A stretch of DNA of 64,000 bases from Pseudomonas sp. RIT-PI-S. Its GTDB lineage: Bacteria > Pseudomonadota > Gammaproteobacteria > Pseudomonadales > Pseudomonadaceae. The stretch's first letter is position 1; each line of letters starts with the position of its first letter. The translations under genes and the position numbers were made by a program. Below are positions 28,523-36,925 of the stretch, piece by piece. The notes under the pieces were generated by a model. The model saw nothing but the letters and a program-made list of their open reading frames with translations. It did not search any database and was not told the origin of the DNA. The stretch lies in NCBI RefSeq assembly GCF_025642975.1, contig NZ_JANZKJ010000001.1, positions 248,001 to 312,000 on the forward strand, in the 5' to 3' direction.

Positions 28523-29689
28523 TTAGTGGGTAGCGGGTGCCAGGTCGGCCTGGCCGCCCCGGTTGAAAGTGATCAGGGTCAGCACCAGCGCCAACCCAGC
28601 CAGCATGGCTGCCGCCAGCGGCACGCGGGTCAGGTCCATGCCGTGGTCGATCACGGCGCCGCCGACCCAGGCGCCGAGGGCGTTGCCGGTGTTGAAGGCG
28701 CTGATGTTCAGGGTGCTTACCAGGTTGGGCGCGGCCTTGCCGAAGCTCACCACGTTCACCTGCAGTGCCGGCACTGCGGCAAAGGCAGCCATGGCCCAAA
28801 TGAACAGGGTGATCTCAGTGGGAATCACGGCCGCGCTGGTCCAGGCCAATGCGGTGCACACCAGCGCCATGGCGATAAAGGCGCCGGCAAGGGTGGCCGC
28901 CAGCTTGCGGTCCGCCAGCTTGCCGCCGACGACATTGCCCAGGGTGAGGCCCAGGCCAATCAGCAGCAGGGTGAAGGTGATGCCGCGGTCCGACACGCCG
29001 GTCACCTCGCCCAGCAACGGCGCGATGTAAGTGAACAGGGCGAACATGGATGCCGAGAACATCACTGTCATGCTCAGCGACAGCCAGATTCCCCAGCCCT
29101 TGAGGCCGGCCAGCTCCGCGGCCATATGCAGTTTTTGTTCGTCGTGGCGCTTGGGCAGGTACCGCAACAGGCCAATGAACGCCACCACGCCAATCACCGT
29201 CACGCCCCAGAAGGTAGCGCGCCAGCCTGCCGCCTGGCCCAGTGCGGTGCCCAACGGCACGCCCAGCACGTTAGCCAGGGTCAGGCCGGTGAACATCAGC
29301 GCGACCGCCGAGGCGCGCCGGTTAGGCTCCACCAGGTTGGCGGCCACCACCGAACCGATGCCGAAGAAGGCGCCGTGGCAGAGCGCGGTCACCACCCGGG
29401 CAAACATCAACACTTGGTAGTCCGATGCCACCGCGCACAACAGGTTACCGATGATGAACACGCCCATCAGCACCACCAGTGCCAGCTTGCGTGGCAGGTG
29501 GGCAGTCGCCATGGCCATGAAGGGCGCGCCCAGGGCCACGCCGAGGGCGTAGCCTGTGACCAGCCAACCGGCGCCGGGGATGGAAACGTTCAGGTCCTGC
29601 GCCACGTTGGGCAGCAGCCCCATGATGACGAACTCGGTGGTGCCGATGGCGAACGAGCTGAGCGCCAGGATAAACAAGGGAAGTGGCAT
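28523..29689 (-). CDS. MFS efflux transporter (AraJ/YdhP-like)
   Basis: 388 aa inner-membrane protein with 12 predicted helices. It has the DHA1-type N-terminus with FAIGTTEFVIMGLLPNVA, the loop motif RKLALVVLMG and a C-motif-like GVPLGTALGQ. The substrate is unknown. It lies between the ArsR gene (11 bp upstream) and xenB (14 bp downstream), so the three probably form one transcript for export and reduction of a toxic small molecule. Confidence 0.9.
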   Translation of the reverse strand: MPLPLFILALSSFAIGTTEFVIMGLLPNVAQDLNVSIPGAGWLVTGYALGVALGAPFMAMATAHLPRKLALVVLMGVFIIGNLLCAVASDYQVLMFARVVTALCHGAFFGIGSVVAANLVEPNRRASAVALMFTGLTLANVLGVPLGTALGQAAGWRATFWGVTVIGVVAFIGLLRYLPKRHDEQKLHMAAELAGLKGWGIWLSLSMTVMFSASMFALFTYIAPLLGEVTGVSDRGITFTLLLIGLGLTLGNVVGGKLADRKLAATLAGAFIAMALVCTALAWTSAAVIPTEITLFIWAMAAFAAVPALQVNVVSFGKAAPNLVSTLNISAFNTGNALGAWVGGAVIDHGMDLTRVPLAAAMLAGLALVLTLITFNRGGQADLAPATH

Positions 29690-29700
29690 GGAGGGTCCTT

Positions 29701-30003
29701 TCAGAGCTGTTCGCTCAGTTGCTCGAGGAACTGCCGGAGGCGCTCCTCATTACGTTGAAAATAATGCCATTGCCCGACCTTGCGGCTGGTCACCAGCCCG
29801 GCCCGCTGCAAGGTGGCCAGGTGCGCCGATACCGTGGACTGGGACAGGCCGCAGCGCTGGTCGATCTGCCCGGCGCATACGCCATGGTCGTGGCTGTGGC
29901 CTTGCTCGGGGAATTCGCCCTTCGGGTCTTTCAGCCAGTGCAGGATGTTGCGACGCACCGGGTGGGAGAGGGCTTTTATTATGTCGTCGAGGTCGAGTGG
30001 CAT
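29701..30003 (-). CDS. ArsR-family winged-helix repressor
   Basis: 100 aa DNA-binding repressor. The DNA-binding helices are in QIDQRCGLSQSTVSAHLATLQRAGLV, and the family start is IIKALSHPVRRNILHWL. Between them lies a His-rich segment with a Cys (HSHDHGVC), a possible metal or electrophile sensor. The start at 30003 (MPLDLDD) is preferred; an in-frame ATG upstream would run through the promoter described below. It is the first gene of the leftward MFS–xenB unit and probably autoregulates it. Confidence 0.9.
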   Translation of the reverse strand: MPLDLDDIIKALSHPVRRNILHWLKDPKGEFPEQGHSHDHGVCAGQIDQRCGLSQSTVSAHLATLQRAGLVTSRKVGQWHYFQRNEERLRQFLEQLSEQL

Positions 30004-30031
30004 ATGGCAGGGCTCGGTGAGATAACGGTAT

Positions 30032-30075
30032 ATCGCGATGCGGCGAACTATAAATCGGTTTATCGCGATATTCAA
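30032..30075 (-). promoter_or_regulatory. Promoter with paired operators for the ArsR–MFS–xenB unit
   Basis: On the minus strand a -35 box TTGAAT (complement of 30070-30075) and a -10 box TATAGT (complement of 30047-30052) are spaced exactly 17 bp. A perfect palindrome TATCGCGATA (30061-30070) fills the start of the spacer, and a second ATCGCGAT (30032-30039) lies just beyond the -10, 30 bp away. Binding of the ArsR protein at both would block transcription. Confidence 0.7.
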
Positions 30076-30156
30076 ATATCGCTAGGTTATGTGGCGCTGC
30101 CCGAAGGCTATATACGCGGGGCGAGGCCGGGAGCCGGCGCGTGCTAAGCTCGGCCC

Positions 30157-30762
30157 ATGAACTTCCTCGCACACCTGCACCTTGGCGGCCCCTTGCCGGA
30201 GCAACTGCTCGGCAGCCTTTATGGGGACTTCATCAAAGGCCCGCTCGAGGGGCGTTTTTCGCCTGCCCTGGAACAGGCCATCCGCCTGCACCGCGCCATT
30301 GATACCTATACAGACAGCCACCCGATAGTGCTGGCGGCGCTGGCGCGCTTCCCCGCCCAACGAAGGCGCTTTGCCGGCATCATCCTGGACGTCTTCTTCG
30401 ACCATTGCCTGGCCCGCCAGTGGGCGGCCTACCACCCCCAGCCGTTGGGCCAGTTCACCGCCCAGGTGTATGGCGTATTACGCCGCACCCCTGACCTGCC
30501 AGGGCGATTGGCGACCATTGCACCGCTGATGATCGAGAATGACTGGCTCGGCTCCTATCAAGACTTCGAAGTATTGGGGCGGGTGCTGCTGGGGATCTCC
30601 AGGCGGTTGTCGCGGCCTGAGGGTTTGCAGGGGGCAATGCCTGAGCTGCGGGCGCTCTACCCATACCTGATGGAGGACTTCCAGCGGTTCTATCCGGAGC
30701 TACAACGCTTTGCCGCTGAACGCGGCGGCGCTGAGCACCTATTACTCGCCGGGCGCCTGTAG
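30157..30762 (+). CDS. acpH: Acyl-carrier-protein phosphodiesterase
   Basis: 201 aa cytoplasmic enzyme of the AcpH (DUF479) family, which removes the 4'-phosphopantetheine group from holo-ACP. Conserved features are MNFLAHLHL, the GSLYGDFIKGP segment, HRAIDTYTDSHP (about 47-58) and VFFDHCLAR. These are HD-like metal-site residues. It is divergent from the ArsR gene with a 153-bp gap. It starts at ATG 30157 with a weak ribosome site. Confidence 0.9.
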   Translation: MNFLAHLHLGGPLPEQLLGSLYGDFIKGPLEGRFSPALEQAIRLHRAIDTYTDSHPIVLAALARFPAQRRRFAGIILDVFFDHCLARQWAAYHPQPLGQFTAQVYGVLRRTPDLPGRLATIAPLMIENDWLGSYQDFEVLGRVLLGISRRLSRPEGLQGAMPELRALYPYLMEDFQRFYPELQRFAAERGGAEHLLLAGRL

Positions 30763-30870
30763 GAAAATTCCCGCGCTGCGGTTAATGTGGCGCAGTATTT
30801 TCAGTAGGCGCCCTGCATGTCCTCTTGCGTTTTGCTGCCCCTCATCTTGCCCGGCCGGGCGGCCTGAATC

Positions 30871-32028
30871 ATGGCCGGCCCGGTTTTCCCCTGGCGTAAC
30901 GACAACCGCTTCGAGCTGTTGATCGATGGCCCTGCGTTTTTCCCACGCATGCTGGCCGCCATCGGCAATGCCCGCGCGCACGTTGACCTGGAACTGTACC
31001 TGGTGGAGGCGGGGCACTGTGCCGACGCCGTGGTGGACGCGCTGATAGCAGCGGCGGAGCGCGGCGTACGGGTGCGCTGCCTGTTCGATGGCTACGGCAG
31101 CCTGGCTTTCGGCACCGCCTTGAGCCAACGGCTGCTCGCCGCGGGCGTTGAGCTGCGGCTGTATAACCCGGTGAGCTGGCGGCGTGGCGGGCGCAACCTG
31201 TTCCGCGATCACCGCAAGCTGCTGTTGGTCGACCAGGCACTGGCGGTGGTCGGCGGCACGGGCGTTACTGACCAGTTTTGGCAGCCCGATGCGGACCTCA
31301 GCGAGTGGCACGAGGTGATGGTCGAGATCCGGGGCCCGGTGGTCGCAGACTGGCAAATGCTGTTCGACCGCCAATGGCGCGCCAACCTGCGCCGCACCGC
31401 CTGGCGGCCGGCGACGCACTTCGGCCTGCCACGCGTGCCGCGCATGCCCCCTAGCGGTGAGGGGCTAGGGCGGGTGGCCTACTGCGACGCCCGCCAGCAC
31501 CGGGACATCCTGCGCTCGCTGGTGCGTGCCATTCATGCCGGGCAACAGCGCATCTGGCTGGCGACCCCGTATTTTCTCCCCACCTACAGCGTGCGCCGCT
31601 CCCTGCGCCGCGCCGCCCAGCGCGGGATCGACGTGCGTCTGCTGCTCACCGGGCCCCGCACGGACCACCCCTCGGTACGCTACGCCGGCCACCGTTACTA
31701 CCCCAAGCTACTGCGGGCAGGGGTGAAGATTTTCGAATACCAGCCGTGCTTCCTACACCTGAAGATGGTGATCATCGACGATTGGGTCAGCATCGGTTCA
31801 TGCAACTTCGATCACTGGAACCTGCGCTTCAACCTGGAAGCGAACGTTGAGGCGCTCGACCCAGCGCTCACCGCTGCGGTCAACGCAAGCTTCGAAACAG
31901 ACTTCGCCCGCAGCCGCGAAATCACCCTGGAGCAGTGGAACGCCCGGCCGCTGTGGCGCCGCGCCAAGCAGCGGGTTTGGGGATGGCTGGACCGGATGGT
32001 GGCTAATTTGCTGGATAGCCGGGATTAA
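30871..32028 (+). CDS. Phospholipase-D-family cardiolipin synthase-like protein
   Basis: 385 aa with two HKD motifs: H114xK116 with Asp121, and H296xK298 with Asp303. Each is followed by the usual Gly/Ser-rich segment (VVGGTG, SIGSCNFDHWN). This arrangement is that of bacterial cardiolipin synthases of the ClsB type, which lack N-terminal membrane helices, as here. It should transfer phosphatidyl groups at the membrane surface. The C-terminal 30 residues are basic with an amphipathic helix. It follows acpH by 108 bp. Confidence 0.88.
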   Translation: MAGPVFPWRNDNRFELLIDGPAFFPRMLAAIGNARAHVDLELYLVEAGHCADAVVDALIAAAERGVRVRCLFDGYGSLAFGTALSQRLLAAGVELRLYNPVSWRRGGRNLFRDHRKLLLVDQALAVVGGTGVTDQFWQPDADLSEWHEVMVEIRGPVVADWQMLFDRQWRANLRRTAWRPATHFGLPRVPRMPPSGEGLGRVAYCDARQHRDILRSLVRAIHAGQQRIWLATPYFLPTYSVRRSLRRAAQRGIDVRLLLTGPRTDHPSVRYAGHRYYPKLLRAGVKIFEYQPCFLHLKMVIIDDWVSIGSCNFDHWNLRFNLEANVEALDPALTAAVNASFETDFARSREITLEQWNARPLWRRAKQRVWGWLDRMVANLLDSRD

Positions 32029-32440
32029 GGCCGCACCTGTCGCCTACGAGCTGCAAGCTGGTATCACTGGGGGCTAGGCAAAGCCCGCGAACCGGCGTCG
32101 CTTGGGGCCCGCAGGCTGTCGCCAGTTGCTGCGAAACCCCCGGCCAATAAACCGGCGGCCAGTGCCGGACCCTGTGTTGCTGGGCGGAGCCCGAGAATTT
32201 ATGGCACCGCCAGCGGGAGCCTCGCCTCTCGTAGGCGCCAGGCCCTGCCTGCGCGGGCGCATACCACGCATGGTGTTACAGCGCTCACGGCGAGCTTGCG
32301 CTGAAGAAAGAAATCTCCCATGCGGCCCGCCCCCTTTTCTGAAGTGGGCAAAGCTCGCGAGCCTGGCGCTACCACGGCTGGCGCGCCTGCCCTTTTACTG
32401 CTCCAATACCCGCGGCCCCTCGCTCAGCAAGGACAGGGAT
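32029..32440. other. 412-bp gap between the PLD gene and the MocR gene
   Basis: The gap has no convincing gene. The MocR reading frame stays open through most of it without family similarity, so it is not included in the CDS. It holds GC-rich REP-like debris near 32083-32130 (CCCGCGAACC, CCGCAGGCTGTCGCC). The MocR promoter must lie here, but I cannot place it. Confidence 0.5.
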
Positions 32441-33853
32441 ATGTTCCAGATCGACCGCAGCAGCAAGGTGTTGCTGGTAGACCAGATTCGCCACGGCATC
32501 GTTGATCGGATCGAGACTAGCCAATGGGTGCAGGGCGCCCGGCTGCCGTCGGTGCGGGCATTGGCCAGGCAGCTGGGCGTAAGCATTTACACCGTTACCG
32601 GCGCCTATGAGGACCTGGTCGCTCAGCAGGTGATCGAATCGCGCCCAGGCACGGGGTATTTCGTACTGCCGGGTAAGCACTGCGGGGGCGCCAGCGATAG
32701 CGGCGAAGCGGTGGTGCCGTCCAGCCTGCATGGTGGCTTTCTCTACCGCTCGCTCGACCCCTCCCTCTACGAACTGCCGGTCAGCTCCGGCTACTTGCCT
32801 CCTGCGTGGTTGGCGGAGGCGGTGCCACCCTCGGTCACTGGCCGGCTGATCCGCGACGCACTCGCATGCAGCGTGCCGGCGCCCGCCGCTGGCGGCCAGG
32901 AACTGCGCCGGGTGATCGCGCGCAAGTTGCACGATTTGCACATCGCTGCCAGCAGTCAGCAGATCGTGGTCACTGTGGGCGCGACTCATGCCTTCTCGAT
33001 GATCCGCAAAGTGATGCTGCGAGAAGGGGACTACCTGCTGGTCGAGGACCCCAGCTACCTGCTGTTGCAGCTCAAACTGATAAAGACGCAGGATTTCAAC
33101 ATCATCACCGTGCCACGGCTCAGCGACGGGCCGGACATGGACGTCTTCGAGGCCATGGTCGCCCGTTACCGGCCGCGGCTGTTCCTTACCCAGACGTTGG
33201 TGCACAACCCTACCGGTGGCAGCACCTCACCGGCAAAGGGGCACAAAATCCTTTCCCTGGCCGAGAAATATGATTTCCATGTGGTGGAAGACGACGTCTA
33301 TGGCCCGCTGTCTTCACAACCAACCCTGCGTCTGGCCAGCCTGGATGGCTTTAATCGCTGCTTTTATCTCAGTGGGTTCAGCAAGGTGCTCAGCCCCGCG
33401 CTGCGCCTGGGCTACGCCGTGGCACCCGCGGCTTTCGTAGAGCGGCTGGTGGAGGAGAAGATGGCCGGCCTGCTGTGCGGCTCGGCTATCGACGAAACCA
33501 TCGTGACCCATACTTTGCAATCCGGCCGTTACCAGCACCACCTCGATACCTTGACGCAGCAGGTGATGAAAGCCCGGGCTACCGCAAGGGAGTGGCTAGG
33601 CGCGGCCGGGGTGGCCTTCGACGATTACAGCCCCGATGGCATTTTTCTCTGGGGGCGAATGCCCGGGTACCTGGACCTTCGCCGGTTGATCGAGCAGGCG
33701 CATCAGGCGGGGATCCTCCTGGCCCCCGGCTCGTTGTTCAGCCATGGCCAGCAGTACGACCAGCATCTGCGCTTCAACGTCACCTACTGCAACGATCCGC
33801 GATTCAAGGCTTTCATACATACGCATCTGGCACCGGCTCAGCAGCTGTCGTAG
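32441..33853 (+). CDS. MocR-type (GntR/aminotransferase) transcriptional regulator
   Basis: 470 aa. An N-terminal GntR winged helix (about 1-75, LPSVRALARQLGVSIYTVTGAYEDL) is fused to a fold-type I aminotransferase domain. That domain has HNPTGG (255-260), EDDVYG (283-288) and the PLP lysine K315 in SGFSKVLSPALRLGY. All PLP-binding residues look intact. MocR proteins use PLP or an amino-acid aldimine as the signal. The neighbouring EamA transporter is a possible target, although the two genes converge. The start at 32441 follows a weak GGACAGG site. Confidence 0.9.
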   Translation: MFQIDRSSKVLLVDQIRHGIVDRIETSQWVQGARLPSVRALARQLGVSIYTVTGAYEDLVAQQVIESRPGTGYFVLPGKHCGGASDSGEAVVPSSLHGGFLYRSLDPSLYELPVSSGYLPPAWLAEAVPPSVTGRLIRDALACSVPAPAAGGQELRRVIARKLHDLHIAASSQQIVVTVGATHAFSMIRKVMLREGDYLLVEDPSYLLLQLKLIKTQDFNIITVPRLSDGPDMDVFEAMVARYRPRLFLTQTLVHNPTGGSTSPAKGHKILSLAEKYDFHVVEDDVYGPLSSQPTLRLASLDGFNRCFYLSGFSKVLSPALRLGYAVAPAAFVERLVEEKMAGLLCGSAIDETIVTHTLQSGRYQHHLDTLTQQVMKARATAREWLGAAGVAFDDYSPDGIFLWGRMPGYLDLRRLIEQAHQAGILLAPGSLFSHGQQYDQHLRFNVTYCNDPRFKAFIHTHLAPAQQLS

Positions 33854-33947
33854 GAGATTCCATGGCTACCCACACCTCCTGACCCGTAGCAGCATGGCTT
33901 GCCGACGACAGGCGTAAGCCAGCGAGTAGGGCCATCACAGGCGTGAA

Positions 33948-34856
33948 TCAGCAACGCTTGGCCAGCCACACCAGCACGATCACTACCCCACACACCACCG
34001 GCGTCAGCCAGTTCCAGCTCTCGCCCATCAGGAAAATCGAAAAGGCGAAGGTGAAGAATGGCTGCAGCAGTTGCAGTTGGCTGATGCGTTGAATGCCGCC
34101 CAGCGCCAGGGCGCGGTTCCAGGAGAAGAACCCCAGCAGGGAATTGACCCAGGCCAAAAACAGCAGCGCTACGATGCCTTGGCCGCTGAGGTTGGCAAGG
34201 GTCTGGCCGTCATACAGCCACAGGCTGGCAGGCAGCAGTACCGGCAGGCTCAACACGAGCGTCCAGCACATCACTTGCCAGCCTGGGAGCTCCTTGGACA
34301 GCGCGCCGCCCTGGGCGTAGCCGAAGCCCGCCAGCAGCACCGCACCCAGCAGCGCCAGGTCACCTATGTAAAAGTCCTCAACGCCCTTGGTAATTGCCAT
34401 GTAGCTCATGACCACGGCGAAGCCCAGGCATGACACCAGCCAAAACGCGCGGGAGGGCCGGGTGCCGGTGATCAGCGTACCGAACACGGCCGTGGACAGC
34501 GGCAGTGCCGCGAGCAGCACCCCGCCATGGCTGACCGGCACATATTGCATGCCTAGCGCAGTGAGGATGGGGAAGCCATACACGATGCCGGTAGAAGTGA
34601 GCAACATGCGTTTGACCTGCGAGCGGTTTGGCAGCTTCGCCCGGCCAAACACCAGGAATGGAATGGCCGCGAACGCCGCCAGCACCGAGCGGAAAATCCC
34701 CACCTGCATCGCGCTCAGTTCGCCGGCTAGCATCTTGGCTGCGGGTAGGGTCATGGCGAATGCGGCCACGGAAATCAGCCCTAGCAGGTAGGCGTGAAGG
34801 TCCTGGTTCTTGGCATCGGGCTGGGTTTGCAGGTTCGCTACGTTGGCTTGCGTCAT
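33948..34856 (-). CDS. EamA-family (DMT superfamily) transporter
   Basis: 302 aa, ten predicted membrane helices in two EamA repeats (about 25-155 and 165-300). Signatures include AAFAMTLPAAKML in the first repeat and LFLAWVNSLLGFFSWNRAL in the second. The substrate is unknown; many relatives export amino acids or metabolites. It is convergent with the MocR gene (95 bp between stops). Upstream, GTAC-centred near-repeats occur at 34943 and 34971. Confidence 0.9.
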   Translation of the reverse strand: MTQANVANLQTQPDAKNQDLHAYLLGLISVAAFAMTLPAAKMLAGELSAMQVGIFRSVLAAFAAIPFLVFGRAKLPNRSQVKRMLLTSTGIVYGFPILTALGMQYVPVSHGGVLLAALPLSTAVFGTLITGTRPSRAFWLVSCLGFAVVMSYMAITKGVEDFYIGDLALLGAVLLAGFGYAQGGALSKELPGWQVMCWTLVLSLPVLLPASLWLYDGQTLANLSGQGIVALLFLAWVNSLLGFFSWNRALALGGIQRISQLQLLQPFFTFAFSIFLMGESWNWLTPVVCGVVIVLVWLAKRC

Positions 34857-35057
34857 GGCTTCGGTCCTTGGTTACCGCTCGCAGCGCTCTGATTCGGCGC
34901 CCACGGATGCCCAGATTAGGGCAAGCGCCGGCAGCAGCACCGGTACGGTCGCAAGGAAGTGGGCCGAACTGTACTGTTGGCTGACCATGACAGTGGGGCC
35001 TCAAGCGCATGCGTAGCACGGCCCTGCGCCGCTCAAGCCTTCGGTGGTCAATAACGA

Positions 35058-35083
35058 ACAAGCCCGGCGATCGCCGGGCTTGT
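35058..35083 (-). terminator. Palindromic hairpin after fumA
   Basis: A perfect 26-bp palindrome (ACAAGCCCGGCGA and its complement) lies 7 bp after the fumarase stop. The T-run on the minus-strand side is broken (TTCGTTATTG). Confidence 0.65.
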
Positions 35084-35089
35084 AGGGGG

Positions 35090-36613
35090 TTAGCGAACCT
35101 CGACAGCGAGGCTTTCAGCGATCTTGTTTTGCCAGATCGCCGGGCCGGTGATGTGCACCGACTCGCCCTTGCTGTCCACGGCGACGGTGACCGGCATGTC
35201 GGTCACGTCGAACTCGTAGATCGCTTCCATGCCCAGTTCCTCGAAGGCCACCACACGGGCGCCCTTGATTGCCTGGGCGACCAGGTAGGCAGCGCCGCCC
35301 ACGGCCATCAGGTACACGGCTTTGTAGTCCTTGATCGCGTCGATGGCGGTTGGGCCGCGCTCGCTTTTGCCGATCATGCCCAGCAGGCCGGTTTGGTCGA
35401 GGATCTGCCGGGTGAACTTGTCCATCCGGGTGGCGGTGGTGGGGCCAGCAGGGCCGACCACTTCCTCGCGAACCGGGTCGACCGGGCCCACGTAGTAGAT
35501 AAAGCGGCCCTTGAGGTCCACTGGCAGGGTTTCGCCCTTGTTGAGCATGTCCACCATGCGCTTGTGCGCGGCATCGCGGCCGGTGAGCATCTTGCCGTTA
35601 AGCAGCAGGGTTTCACCGGGCTGCCAGCTCTGCACGTCTTCCGGGGTCACGGTGTCGAGGTTGACCCGGCGCGCGGAGGGGCCGGCTTCCCAGACGATTT
35701 CCGGATAAGCGTCCAGGGGCGGTGCCTCCAGCGCGGCCGGGCCGCTGCCGTCGAGCACGAAGTGGGCGTGACGGGTGGCGGCGCAGTTGGGGATCATGCA
35801 CACCGGCAGCGAGGCGGCGTGGGTCGGGTAGTCCATGATCTTCACGTCCAGCACCGTGGTCAGGCCGCCCAAGCCCTGGGCGCCGATGCCCAGCTGGTTG
35901 ACCTTCTCGAACAGCTCCAGGCGCATTTCCTCGAGGCGGTTCTGCGGGCCGCGGGCCTTGAGCTCATGGATGTCGATGGGGTCCATCAACACTTCCTTGG
36001 CCATCACCGCGGCTTTCTCGGCGGTGCCGCCGATGCCGATGCCCAGCATGCCGGGCGGGCACCAGCCAGCGCCCATGGTCGGAACGGTCTTGAGCACCCA
36101 GTCGACGATCGAGTCCGACGGGTTGAGCATGGCCATCTTCGATTTGTTCTCGGAGCCACCGCCTTTGGCGGCGACGTCCACTTCCACGGTGTTGCCAGGC
36201 ACGATCGAGTAGTGAATGACCGCCGGGGTGTTGTCCTTGGTGTTCTTGCGGCTACCGGCCGGGTCGGCCAGGATCGAGGCGCGCAGCACGTTGTCTGGCA
36301 GGTTGTAGGCGCGGCGCACGCCTTCGTTGATCATGTCGTCCACGCCCATGGTGGCGCCATCCCAGCGCACCTCCATGCCTACCCGAACGAAGACGGTGAC
36401 GATGCCGGTGTCCTGGCAGATCGGCCGGTGGCCGGTGGCGCACATGCGTGAGTTGATCAAGATCTGGGCGATGGAGTCACGTGCCGCGGGGGATTCCTCG
36501 CGCAGGTAAGCCTCATGCATCGCCTGGATGAAATCGACGGGGTGGTAGTAGGAAATGTACTGCAGGGCATCGGCGACACTCTGAATGAGGTCGTCTTGCT
36601 TGATCACGGTCAC
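35090..36613 (-). CDS. fumA: Class I fumarate hydratase (4Fe-4S)
   Basis: 507 aa, oxygen-sensitive iron-sulfur fumarase of the TCA cycle interconverting fumarate and malate, cytoplasmic. Likely cluster cysteines are in RPICQDTG (Cys66), GAGWCPPG and IPNCAATRH. The C-terminal beta domain carries VGPAGPTTATRMDK and AVGGAAYLVAQAI. I chose the GTG at 36611-36613, giving the known start MTVIKQDDLIQSVADAL, with AGAGGAG 8 bp upstream. The next gene rightward is a diguanylate cyclase, matching P. aeruginosa PA4333-PA4332. Confidence 0.95.
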   Translation of the reverse strand: MTVIKQDDLIQSVADALQYISYYHPVDFIQAMHEAYLREESPAARDSIAQILINSRMCATGHRPICQDTGIVTVFVRVGMEVRWDGATMGVDDMINEGVRRAYNLPDNVLRASILADPAGSRKNTKDNTPAVIHYSIVPGNTVEVDVAAKGGGSENKSKMAMLNPSDSIVDWVLKTVPTMGAGWCPPGMLGIGIGGTAEKAAVMAKEVLMDPIDIHELKARGPQNRLEEMRLELFEKVNQLGIGAQGLGGLTTVLDVKIMDYPTHAASLPVCMIPNCAATRHAHFVLDGSGPAALEAPPLDAYPEIVWEAGPSARRVNLDTVTPEDVQSWQPGETLLLNGKMLTGRDAAHKRMVDMLNKGETLPVDLKGRFIYYVGPVDPVREEVVGPAGPTTATRMDKFTRQILDQTGLLGMIGKSERGPTAIDAIKDYKAVYLMAVGGAAYLVAQAIKGARVVAFEELGMEAIYEFDVTDMPVTVAVDSKGESVHITGPAIWQNKIAESLAVEVR

Positions 36614-36925
36614 GGGCGCGCTCCTCTTTGACACGGGAACATTATCTCGGCCTCGCGCAGGGCACGCGGGGCGACCTCTCCAGGCATTACCACGCGCCGT
36701 GGGACTCGGCAAAGGCAGGCGGGGGCTGGGAAAAGGCGCGGCAGTATACCCCGCTCGTGGCGGTCGCACATCCGCCATCGAACGATGGCGTGCGGTAGTC
36801 GGCAGCCAGGCAAAACGACCTTGACGACTGGTCTGTCATCGGATGAACGAAAATCCGATGGTCATTTTTGCGTTGGATCACTAAAGTGGCAACTTGCCAT
36901 AACCGTGGTAAGGGATGGGATCCCT
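36614..36925. promoter_or_regulatory. 312-bp divergent regulatory region with two inverted repeats
   Basis: No gene is seen in this gap. Near the diguanylate cyclase gene it holds an 8-bp perfect inverted repeat, CATCGGAT/ATCCGATG (36837-36844 and 36853-36860, 8-nt loop, followed by ATTTTT). A 13-bp palindrome TGGCAACTTGCCA (36887-36899) lies 26 bp before the start codon. Either could be an operator. Confidence 0.45.

Noticed and set aside
28514..29758. 414-codon open frame antisense to the MFS gene
   Set aside because: The product is Gln/His/Gly-rich with no membrane segments or motifs; it is a shadow of the MFS gene.
32102..32440. 113-residue extension of the MocR frame
   Set aside because: It is Arg/Pro/Ala-rich without similarity, while the GntR domain begins right after the ATG at 32441.
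35009..36451. 480-codon open frame antisense to fumA
   Set aside because: Shadow frame of a GC-rich gene, with a His/Gly/Val-rich nonsense composition.
36614..36778. 55-residue N-terminal extension of fumarase
   Set aside because: It is not in the family; the GTG start has a good ribosome site and gives the known N-terminus.
36837..36860. Intrinsic terminator
   Set aside because: It has a stem and a T-run, but no gene reads into it from the left; an operator is more likely.
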